Positions 1-5,507 of a stretch of 5,507 nucleotides of DNA are shown piece after piece. The notes under the pieces are model-generated. The model saw nothing but the letters and a program-made list of their open reading frames with translations. It did not search any database and was not told the DNA's origin. Source of the stretch: Chitinophagaceae bacterium. Its GTDB lineage: Bacteria; Bacteroidota; Bacteroidia; Chitinophagales; UBA10324. Position numbers and translations under genes: made by a program. The stretch's first letter is position 1; every line of letters begins with the position of its first letter. The DNA is taken from the NCBI GenBank assembly GCA_023251195.1, contig JAHEZG010000261.1:1-5507 (forward strand), given 5' to 3'.

Positions 1-1067
1 GGGGAAGCGGAACCGATTATTGTTACAACATTACTGATGCAGCACATAGTTATGATTCAACAAAACTGGATAAGTTCACGCGGCGATTATTTTTTTACAA
101 ACCCGATAAAGTAATTGTGCTCGACTTTGTTCATTTGAAAAATACGGCAACCATTCAACGCGATGCAAAGTGGATTTTACATTTTCAAAATGAACCAAGC
201 ATCAATGGAAATTTAGTGAGCACAACTGTTCCGAATCACATTGAATCGTTTGACGGAAAAGATATTTCACAAATAAACGGTGCAGGAAATGTTTCCATCA
301 GAACATTACTTCCCCTCAACACAAACACCACTCGAATTGGTGGTAGTGGTTACGAATTTTTTGTTGATGGAGTAAATTATCCATGTATTTCAACAATGGA
401 TACCATTCACACTACTCCTGGAAAATGGAGAATTGAAGTTTCGCCAACTACTGTTACCGATTCACTTATTTTTCTTCACACCATTAGTATTGGCGATACT
501 GCAATTGCATCAACTCCCGGAGGAATTCTTCATCAGAATGCGATTAGTATTTCGGTTGACTGGAATACCGAATTATTTTATTTCAATGCACAAGGCGATA
601 CAGGAACAGTTCATCACCTTGCTGAAAATATACCGGGAGGCAGAATCATAAAAATTGTAGCTGCCGATTTAAAACCGCTTACTGAGTTTGATGTGTTGAT
701 TGATAACATGCAAACAGCAATTGCATCAACTGATAGCAGCGGAGTTTTAGAAACAAACATTTCGCTCGGTGCCGGAAATCATTCTGTTAAAATTATTTTG
801 CATACAACTTCAATAGCAGCAATAAAAAACGATATTCAGTTAATTGTTGTTTCTCCAAATCCTGCACATGATTTTATTTTCATTGCTGTACTTGCCCGGA
901 AAGAAAAATTGCACCTGAAAATTTCTGATGAAAAAGGGATGCTTGTTTTGGAAAAAAATATTTCTTCTGATTTAAAACTTGATTTAAAAAATTATTCCGC
1001 AGGCATTTATTTTATTGAAGCAGAAACCAATTCAGGAAAACAAGTGATTCGATTTGTGAAATCATAA
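1..1067 (+). CDS. Heparinase II/III-like polysaccharide lyase, C-terminal part, with T9SS type A sorting domain (5' partial)
   Basis: The frame is open to the left edge (first whole codon at 3), giving 354 visible residues ending at TAA 1065-1067. A GTG at 117 is an internal Val codon, not a start, because family-like sequence continues upstream of it. Residues 1 to about 150 resemble the beta-sandwich region of heparinase II/III-type lyases: an FFYKPDKVIVLDFV strand pair, a KWILHF segment, GGSGYEFFVDGVNYP at 113-127 and WRIEVSP at 142-148, followed by FLH. Such enzymes cleave acidic polysaccharides by beta-elimination; the alpha-barrel carrying the catalytic residues would lie left of the window, so activity and substrate cannot be judged. 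Residues about 277-354 form a type A T9SS sorting domain: SPNPAHDF at 284-291, then YSAGIYFIE, ending RFVKS. This predicts export through the outer membrane and release or surface attachment. The family call is moderately sure; the sorting domain is sure. Confidence 0.75.
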   Translation, partial: GSGTDYCYNITDAAHSYDSTKLDKFTRRLFFYKPDKVIVLDFVHLKNTATIQRDAKWILHFQNEPSINGNLVSTTVPNHIESFDGKDISQINGAGNVSIRTLLPLNTNTTRIGGSGYEFFVDGVNYPCISTMDTIHTTPGKWRIEVSPTTVTDSLIFLHTISIGDTAIASTPGGILHQNAISISVDWNTELFYFNAQGDTGTVHHLAENIPGGRIIKIVAADLKPLTEFDVLIDNMQTAIASTDSSGVLETNISLGAGNHSVKIILHTTSIAAIKNDIQLIVVSPNPAHDFIFIAVLARKEKLHLKISDEKGMLVLEKNISSDLKLDLKNYSAGIYFIEAETNSGKQVIRFVKS

Positions 1068-1096
1068 TTGAATGACGATTTTTTAAAAATTAAACA

Positions 1097-1897
1097 ATGG
1101 GTACACTCAAACAATTTTATAAGCGAAATACGCATAATGCATTTTTGAAAACCCTCGCCGGTTTCGGCCGATCATTGAATCGATTGTATGAAAACCGTAA
1201 TTACGATGTGCACAGTAATGGCGAAGAAGTTGTTTTAAAAAAATTAAGCTCCTTCAATCCAGCTATTATAATAGATGGCGGTGCAAACATTGGCGATTAC
1301 AGTTTACTTGCAGGTTCACATTGCCCCTCTGCAAAAATATTTTCGTTTGAACCGGTTGTTTCCACTTTTAAATTATTAAAACACAAAACCGCGAACAACA
1401 AAAATATAATTGCGGTAAACACAGGATTATACAATACAAATAAGAAACAGGAAATAAAAATTTACGACTCGCATACACATTCATCACTTTATGAAATCAA
1501 AGGCATTGATTACTCTGTTCAGAAAACCGAAGTGATTGAATTGGTTTCCGGTGATTCATTTATGCATGAAAATAAAATTGAAAAAATTGATTTTCTGAAA
1601 CTCGATATTGAAGGAGCTGAACTGCACGCATTGCAGGGATTTGAAAAAGCTTTGGCAGAAAATAAAATAAGAATGGTTCAGTTTGAATACGGATACATAA
1701 ACATCACTACCAAAAATTTATTAATTGATTACTACGATTTTTTCAAAAAACACAATTACCTGATCGGAAAAATTTATCCTGGGAAAGTTGAATTCAGGAA
1801 TTACAAATTCAAACACGAAGATTTTATCGGCCCTAATTTTATTGCACTTCACGCATCGGATTCTGAGTTGCAAAAATCACTATCGGTCAGAAGGTAA
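1097..1897 (+). CDS. FkbM-family SAM-dependent methyltransferase
   Basis: A complete 266-residue protein, about the usual length for the family. The start is well fixed: an in-frame TAA (1091-1093) lies one codon upstream of ATG 1097, and the next Met is residue 155. The leader is A-rich with no Shine-Dalgarno, as is common in Bacteroidota. Residues 57-69 carry the SAM-binding motif I (IIIDGGANIGDYS), 84-86 the FEP motif that follows the next strand, 165-175 the DFLKLDIEGAE motif characteristic of FkbM proteins, and 194-200 the VQFEYGY strand. No signal peptide or membrane segment is visible, so it should act in the cytoplasm. FkbM enzymes are O-methyltransferases, and in bacteria many lie in polysaccharide or glycolipid gene clusters. 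A glycan substrate is therefore plausible but is inference here. It starts 29 bp after the lyase stop with no terminator or promoter between, so co-transcription is likely. Confidence 0.9.
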   Translation: MGTLKQFYKRNTHNAFLKTLAGFGRSLNRLYENRNYDVHSNGEEVVLKKLSSFNPAIIIDGGANIGDYSLLAGSHCPSAKIFSFEPVVSTFKLLKHKTANNKNIIAVNTGLYNTNKKQEIKIYDSHTHSSLYEIKGIDYSVQKTEVIELVSGDSFMHENKIEKIDFLKLDIEGAELHALQGFEKALAENKIRMVQFEYGYINITTKNLLIDYYDFFKKHNYLIGKIYPGKVEFRNYKFKHEDFIGPNFIALHASDSELQKSLSVRR

Positions 1898-1984
1898 GTG
1901 AAATCAACAATTGCTTCATTACTTCTTACCTGCACAAGTCTTTCGGTGTTTAATTCTAAATTAATAAATAACAATTCTGTGCGT

Positions 1985-1992
1985 TAAATTTG
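1985..1992 (+). promoter_or_regulatory. Bacteroidota-type promoter -7 element upstream of the repeat surface protein
   Basis: TAAATTTG matches the Bacteroidota sigma-A -7 consensus TAnnTTTG exactly. No good -33 TTG is present at the usual distance; TTAATA at 1961-1966 is the closest and is weak. Transcription would begin near 1997-2000. That leaves only about 12-15 nt before ATG 2012, or about 33-36 nt before ATG 2033, which bears on the start choice of the next gene. Confidence 0.55.
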
Positions 1993-2011
1993 TACTCATC
2001 ACACAGCGAAT

Positions 2012-4810
2012 ATGAAAATGAAAATTTCTTCAATGAAAAAACAACTCATCTTATCCTTTGTATTTTTTATCTCTGTTTTTATTTACAAAGCGAGTTTTTC
2101 GCAATCCATTACCACAGGATTAATAGTCGGTAGTCCTTTTTGTCAATGCGGCAGTGTAATTATACCATTTACAAGTACAGGCGTTTTTAACACAGGCAAT
2201 AATTATACAGCTGAATTATCTGATGCAACCGGAAGTTTTGCAACATCTGTTCCCATTGGAATTTTTCCAAGTACAGGAAATATAGGTAGTATCAGTGGCA
2301 CCATTCCTTGCCTTGCGCTAACCGGCGCCAATTACCGAATCAGAGTTACAAGTGATAATCCGGTAGTGATTGGCACTGATAATGGAATTGATTTACAAAT
2401 TGATTCTGCAGTAACAGCTTCCCTTACCATTTCCGCTTCGCAAAATATTATTTGCGCCGGACAGCAAGTTGATTTTAATGCAATTCCTGTTAATGGCGGA
2501 ACGACTCCCGTTTATCAATGGCAGATTAATGGAGGAAATGTTGGAACAAACAGTTCATCATTCAGCAGCACCACTTTAAACAATGGAGATGCAGTAACCT
2601 GCATAATGACTTCAAATGCCAATTGTGTTTCAGGATCTCCTGCCCTTTCCAATACTGAGGTAATTACTGTAAGCGCAAGTGTGGTTGCATCGGTGAGCGT
2701 TTTTGCTTCCATCACAACTATATGTACAGGTGATCAGGTAGATTTTATAGCCACCCCTTCAAACGGAGGTGCAACACCTTCATTTCAATGGCAGATAAAT
2801 GGATTGAATTCCGGTACCAACAGTGCAAACTTCAGCACCACCACATTAAACAATGGCGATGTAGTTACTTGTATTCTTACTTCCAGTTTAGCTTGTGCTA
2901 CGGGTTCGCCGGCCACATCTAACGGAGTTGCAATTACTGTTAATCCAATTGCACCGGCAGGTGTTTCAATTGTTGCAACTACTGCAACCACTATTTGTTC
3001 GGGCCAGCAGGTTGATTTTACAGCAACCCCAAGTAACGGAGGATTAACTCCAACTTATCAGTGGCAGGTAAATGGTGGTAATGCAGGATCAAACAGCACC
3101 GTTTTCAGTTCCACAACTTTTAACAATGGTGATGTGGTAACTTGTATAATGACTTCAAGCAATTTATGTACAACAGGAAATCCGGCTACTTCCAATTCAA
3201 TTATAGTAACAGTAACACCATCTGTAGTGGCGTCTGATACCATCACTGCAAATACAACAGTTATCTGCACAGGTGATCCTGTAACTTTTACCTCTGTGGC
3301 AACAAACGGTGGAGCAGCACCAACTTATCAATGGCAGATTAATGGTTCAAATACAGGTGGTAATGCATCAACTTTTACTTCTACAACTTTAAATAATGGT
3401 GATGTAGTAACATGTATTATGACCTCGAACGCAAATTGCGTTACAGGATCTCCCGATGTATCAAATCCAATAACCATAACCGTTACAACAGGTTTGGCTG
3501 CATCAGTTTCCATTACTGCAAACAACACAACTATTTGTTTCGGTGATCAGGTGGATTTTACTGCTCTTGGCGTTAACAGTGGTGGCGCACCAAATTATCA
3601 ATGGCAAATTAATGGCGTAAGCACAGGACCAAACTCATCGTCGTTCAGTTCAACTACATTAAATAACGGTGATGTAATTACCTGCATCATGACATCAAGT
3701 TTAAGCTGTGTAACCGGTTCGCCGGCTACTTCAAATCAATTAACAATGACAGTAACCGTTGGTGCTCCGGTATCTGTTTTAATATTTGCTACATCAACTT
3801 CTATTTGTTCAGGTACAGTGGTGGTCTTCACAGCAATTCCAACAAACGGAGGAACTGCGCCGGTTTATCAATGGCAGGTAAACGGGGTGAATGTCGGCTC
3901 AAATTCCGCAGTCTTTAACGATTCAACATTGAGCGATAATGATGTAGTCACCTGTATTCTCACTTCAAACGGAACATGTGTTTCTAATAATCCTGCCACT
4001 TCAAATCCATTAACCATTTCTGTAACTCCACAAGTAACTGCCTCGGTTTCTATTGCAGCTGATAATGAAATAATATGTGAAGGAATGACTGCAACATTAA
4101 CAGCTACAGGAATAAATGGGGGAAGTGCCGCCTCATATGATTGGTTATTAAATGGTGTTTCAGTTGGCCAATCAGGATCATCTTATACAAATACTTTTCC
4201 CGATGGCTCAAACATTACTTGTATCATGACCTCTAATGCTGCATGTGTATTGGGAAGCCCTGCTACTTCAAATACCGTAGTAATAAGTGTGCAACCCAAT
4301 CTTATCATAACCATTGATCCGGATACAATTACAACTTGCTGGACCACTCCGGTAACTTTAAATGCCAGTGGAGCCAATACTTATCACTGGTCGCCTGATT
4401 TACACATCAGTTGCCTCGATTGCCCGAACCCAATGGTTGATCCATCAGATACTACAGTTTATACCGTTACAGGAACTTCAGGCAGTTGCACAGGCACTGC
4501 CAGTGTATTGGTTAATATTAAATGCCCCGATGTATTTGTTCCAACTGCGTTCACACCGAATGGAGATATTTTTAATCCGGTATTTAAGATTTATAGCTTA
4601 CCGATGACAGATTTTACTTTAATGATTTTTGATCGTTGGGGTCAAATGGTTTTCTTATCACATAATCAGAACGAGGGTTGGGATGGAAACTTTCATGGAA
4701 AACCAATGAGTACCAGCGTATATGTCTGGATGTTTCGCGGAAAAGACCGCGATGGCCGAAGTGTTTCGGTGAACAGAACCAATTCCGGTGATGTTACACT
4801 GATTCGCTAG
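2012..4810 (+). CDS. Secreted Ig/PKD-like repeat surface protein with gliding-motility-associated (CHU_C, T9SS type B) C-terminal domain
   Basis: This 932-residue protein is a probable cell-surface adhesin or structural stalk; no catalytic domain is visible. ATG codons at 2012, 2018 and 2033 are possible starts. Met8 (2033) gives the more typical signal peptide (MKK, then a hydrophobic core), with likely cleavage SFS|Q after residue 30. Residues 31-133 form an N-terminal beta domain of a kind common in Bacteroidota surface proteins (TAELSDATGSF, NYRIRVTSDNP). Residues about 134-764 are seven Ig/PKD-like units, each with ICxG, YQW, a GD-VTC segment and GSPATSN. Residues about 765-837 are a further beta domain (YHWSP, CLDCPNP, TTVYTVTGT). 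Residues 839-932 are the CHU_C domain: VPTAFTPNGD, IFDRWG at 872-877, WDG at 890-892, terminal GDVTLIR. This domain directs export by T9SS, known as the type B signal. Oddities are the absence of Lys/Arg from 112 to 836 and an altered NGD loop. The promoter at 1985 suggests an independent transcript. Confidence 0.9.
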   Translation: MKMKISSMKKQLILSFVFFISVFIYKASFSQSITTGLIVGSPFCQCGSVIIPFTSTGVFNTGNNYTAELSDATGSFATSVPIGIFPSTGNIGSISGTIPCLALTGANYRIRVTSDNPVVIGTDNGIDLQIDSAVTASLTISASQNIICAGQQVDFNAIPVNGGTTPVYQWQINGGNVGTNSSSFSSTTLNNGDAVTCIMTSNANCVSGSPALSNTEVITVSASVVASVSVFASITTICTGDQVDFIATPSNGGATPSFQWQINGLNSGTNSANFSTTTLNNGDVVTCILTSSLACATGSPATSNGVAITVNPIAPAGVSIVATTATTICSGQQVDFTATPSNGGLTPTYQWQVNGGNAGSNSTVFSSTTFNNGDVVTCIMTSSNLCTTGNPATSNSIIVTVTPSVVASDTITANTTVICTGDPVTFTSVATNGGAAPTYQWQINGSNTGGNASTFTSTTLNNGDVVTCIMTSNANCVTGSPDVSNPITITVTTGLAASVSITANNTTICFGDQVDFTALGVNSGGAPNYQWQINGVSTGPNSSSFSSTTLNNGDVITCIMTSSLSCVTGSPATSNQLTMTVTVGAPVSVLIFATSTSICSGTVVVFTAIPTNGGTAPVYQWQVNGVNVGSNSAVFNDSTLSDNDVVTCILTSNGTCVSNNPATSNPLTISVTPQVTASVSIAADNEIICEGMTATLTATGINGGSAASYDWLLNGVSVGQSGSSYTNTFPDGSNITCIMTSNAACVLGSPATSNTVVISVQPNLIITIDPDTITTCWTTPVTLNASGANTYHWSPDLHISCLDCPNPMVDPSDTTVYTVTGTSGSCTGTASVLVNIKCPDVFVPTAFTPNGDIFNPVFKIYSLPMTDFTLMIFDRWGQMVFLSHNQNEGWDGNFHGKPMSTSVYVWMFRGKDRDGRSVSVNRTNSGDVTLIR
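2411..4303 (+). repeat. Seven tandem in-frame ~270-bp repeats encoding Ig/PKD-like domains
   Basis: The conserved Trp of the YQW motif recurs at residues 170, 260, 351, 441, 531, 621 and 711, a spacing of 90 or 91 residues. Approximate unit starts are 2411, 2681, 2951, 3224, 3494, 3764 and 4034. The shared pattern is ICxGxQVDF, then NGG, YQWQ(I/V)NG, S-TTLNNGDVVTC(I/L)(M/L)TS, a third Cys eight residues later, then PATSN. Unit 7 is the most diverged (YDWLLNG, DGSNITC); unit 6 has SDND for NNGD. At DNA level the copies have diverged, but short near-identical tracts remain, for example around the YQWQ codons. Recombination between copies could change their number, and short-read assembly could miscount them. 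Long antisense frames recur at the same period and are by-products of the repeat. Confidence 0.93.
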
Positions 4811-4913
4811 CACCTGAAAAAATTTATCTAAAGAAAAATATTTGTTTAATAAAATAAAAACAGAAACAGTTTAAGTATTGCCGGCTTCCATTTCGTCAAT
4901 TGAATCTTCCCGT

Positions 4914-4921
4914 TAAATTTG
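4914..4921 (+). promoter_or_regulatory. Promoter -7 element for tRNA-Leu (and possibly the hydrolase)
   Basis: TAAATTTG is an exact TAnnTTTG match. TTTC at 4891-4894 lies 19 bp upstream, within the usual spacer range, and could serve as a weak -33 element. Predicted initiation near 4926-4929 would give a tRNA precursor with a 5' leader of only about 6-9 nt before 4935, sensible for a stable-RNA gene. The 11 bases ending in this element are identical to those at the promoter upstream of the repeat protein. Confidence 0.6.
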
Positions 4922-4934
4922 CCCGAATTAAAAA

Positions 4935-5018
4935 GTCGGCGTGGTGAAACTGGTAGACATACTGTGCTCAGAACGCAGCGCCTGCAAGGGCATGAGAGTT
5001 CGAATCTCTCCGCCGGCA
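4935..5018 (+). tRNA. tRNA-Leu, anticodon CAG
   Basis: The 84-nt sequence folds as a class II cloverleaf. The acceptor stem 4935-4941 pairs with 5011-5017 in seven pairs including one G-U, with discriminator A5018. The D arm contains the AAACTGGTAGA loop. The anticodon stem 4962-4966 pairs with 4974-4978 around the loop CTCAGAA, with anticodon CAG at 4969-4971, reading CUG. The long variable arm (4979-4993) holds a four-pair stem capped by GCAA. The T stem 4994-4998 pairs with 5006-5010 around TTCGAAT. The long variable arm, discriminator A and CAG anticodon together identify leucine. The 3' CCA is not encoded and must be added after trimming. Confidence 0.97.
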
Positions 5019-5038
5019 CTACTGATAAAAAAAGGAAC

Positions 5039-5507
5039 ATGAAAAGTATTTTATTACTGTTGAGTGTTCTTGCCTTTGCTTCTTCATCAGCACAAATAAA
5101 ATTACCGGATGGCATTTTCCTGAAAAATGTTTATTCAGAAATAAAAGCTGACAGCAACATAATTTACCGCAGGACTGTTAATTATACGGGCGATTCAGTT
5201 CAACTTCACATGACCATTTATTACCCCGATGAAAAATTGAAGTTCAAAAAACCATTGCTTATCCTGCTTCCTCCGGGCGGATTTTATTCAAGCAACCTTA
5301 ACAATGAAAACATTAAAGGAATTGCAGTTGAATATGCAGGCTATGGATATATAACTGCGAATGTTGAATACAGGTATGGGCTTGATACACCCACAACATC
5401 ATTAAGTTATGAAAAAGCAATTTACAGAGGAACACAGGATGCAAAAGCAGCGATTAAGTTTTTAAAATCAGTAGCCTCCGTTTATTGTATTGATACCAAT
5501 TCTGTTT
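5039..5507 (+). CDS. Secreted alpha/beta-hydrolase (esterase/lipase-like), N-terminal part (3' partial)
   Basis: ATG 5039 opens a frame that runs off the right edge with 156 complete codons. Residues 1-18 are a signal peptide (MKS, Leu-rich core, ASSSA) with likely cleavage before Gln19, so the product is exported to the periplasm or beyond. The mature part resembles carboxylesterase-type alpha/beta-hydrolases: strand LLILLPPGGF at 73-82 (oxyanion-hole region), GYGYITANVEYRYG at 101-114 matching the family's GY-v-x-v-NYR-g strand, then RGTQDAKAAIKFLK at 130-143 and YCIDTNSV at 149-156, which normally comes shortly before the nucleophile Gly-x-Ser-x-Gly. That motif and the rest of the catalytic triad lie outside the window, so activity cannot be confirmed. 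The usual His of the HGG motif is Pro here. AAGGA at 5032-5036 lies only two bases from the ATG, too near for a standard Shine-Dalgarno. Its leader begins right after the tRNA gene. Confidence 0.8.
   Translation, partial: MKSILLLLSVLAFASSSAQIKLPDGIFLKNVYSEIKADSNIIYRRTVNYTGDSVQLHMTIYYPDEKLKFKKPLLILLPPGGFYSSNLNNENIKGIAVEYAGYGYITANVEYRYGLDTPTTSLSYEKAIYRGTQDAKAAIKFLKSVASVYCIDTNSV

Noticed and set aside
117..119. GTG as the start of the first gene
   Set aside because: The frame stays open to the left edge and the upstream residues fit the same beta-sandwich domain; the protein would also lack a signal peptide despite its T9SS sorting domain.
433..651. Plus-strand 72-codon frame inside the lyase
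   Set aside because: It overlaps a frame with recognisable lyase motifs and has no features of its own.
1892..1931. Imperfect inverted repeat AGGTAAG / CTTACCT around the FkbM stop codon, considered as a terminator
   Set aside because: The stem is only seven pairs with a 26-nt loop (four further pairs possible after a bulge), overlaps the stop codon, and has no T tract after it. Not enough to call a terminator.
2515..3528. Four minus-strand open frames of 66-70 codons at a regular spacing, with similar products ending in CH
   Set aside because: They recur every ~270 bp because the sense strand repeats every ~270 bp. They have no start-site context, and the sense frame shows clear domain conservation.
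4362..4607. Plus-strand 81-codon frame inside the 3' part of the repeat protein
   Set aside because: It is a shadow of the CHU_C-containing frame, whose motifs are intact in the other frame.
4811..4913. A/T-rich gap after the repeat protein, searched for a terminator or a small gene
   Set aside because: There are only A-rich runs on the + strand and short palindromes such as TCAATTGA, with no GC-rich stem followed by T. No coding frame with a credible start was seen.
4879..5018. GCCGGC occurring both at 4879-4885 and at the 3' end of the tRNA, considered as an attachment-site duplication
   Set aside because: The shared sequence is only six bases, no integrase or element lies between, and the first copy is upstream of the tRNA. 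It is most likely chance.
4846..5115. Antisense open frame of 89 codons across the tRNA gene, encoding AERFELS in its middle
   Set aside because: This is a known artefact: the reverse complement of the T arm and 3' half of a tRNA gene translates to a FELS-type peptide that recurs in databases as a false protein. The tRNA fold is excellent, so the frame is not a gene.

Overview
The window is AT-rich DNA from a member of the Bacteroidota, probably an environmental polymer-degrading lineage; I cannot name a genus. Four signs agree. One protein ends in a type A and another in a type B C-terminal sorting domain of the type IX secretion system (T9SS). Two exact TAnnTTTG promoter elements are present. 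Start codons have A-rich leaders with no convincing Shine-Dalgarno. Signal peptides appear to be cleaved just before Gln.

Layout, all on the + strand. (1) Positions 1-1067 hold the 3' part of a secreted heparinase II/III-like polysaccharide lyase with a type A sorting domain. (2) After 29 bp comes a complete FkbM-family methyltransferase (1097-1897), possibly co-transcribed with the lyase. (3) A 114-bp gap carries a promoter at 1985-1992. (4) Positions 2012-4810 encode a 932-residue surface protein: signal peptide, N-terminal beta domain, seven Ig/PKD-like repeats of about 90 residues, an eighth diverged beta domain, and a gliding-motility-associated (CHU_C, type B) sorting domain. (5) A 124-bp gap carries a second promoter. 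(6) A tRNA-Leu(CAG) gene lies at 4935-5018. (7) Only 20 bp later starts a secreted alpha/beta-hydrolase that runs off the right edge.

The lyase, the repeat protein and the hydrolase are all predicted to be exported, so the theme is the cell surface and polymer use. FkbM may methylate a surface glycan, but nothing here shows its substrate. I see no mobile element, CRISPR array, phage or defence system, and no clearly new system. The most notable features are in the repeat protein. It has a 725-residue stretch with no lysine or arginine, and its repeats show a higher-order period of three domains. The placement of the hydrolase directly behind the tRNA, with no visible promoter of its own, is also worth checking.
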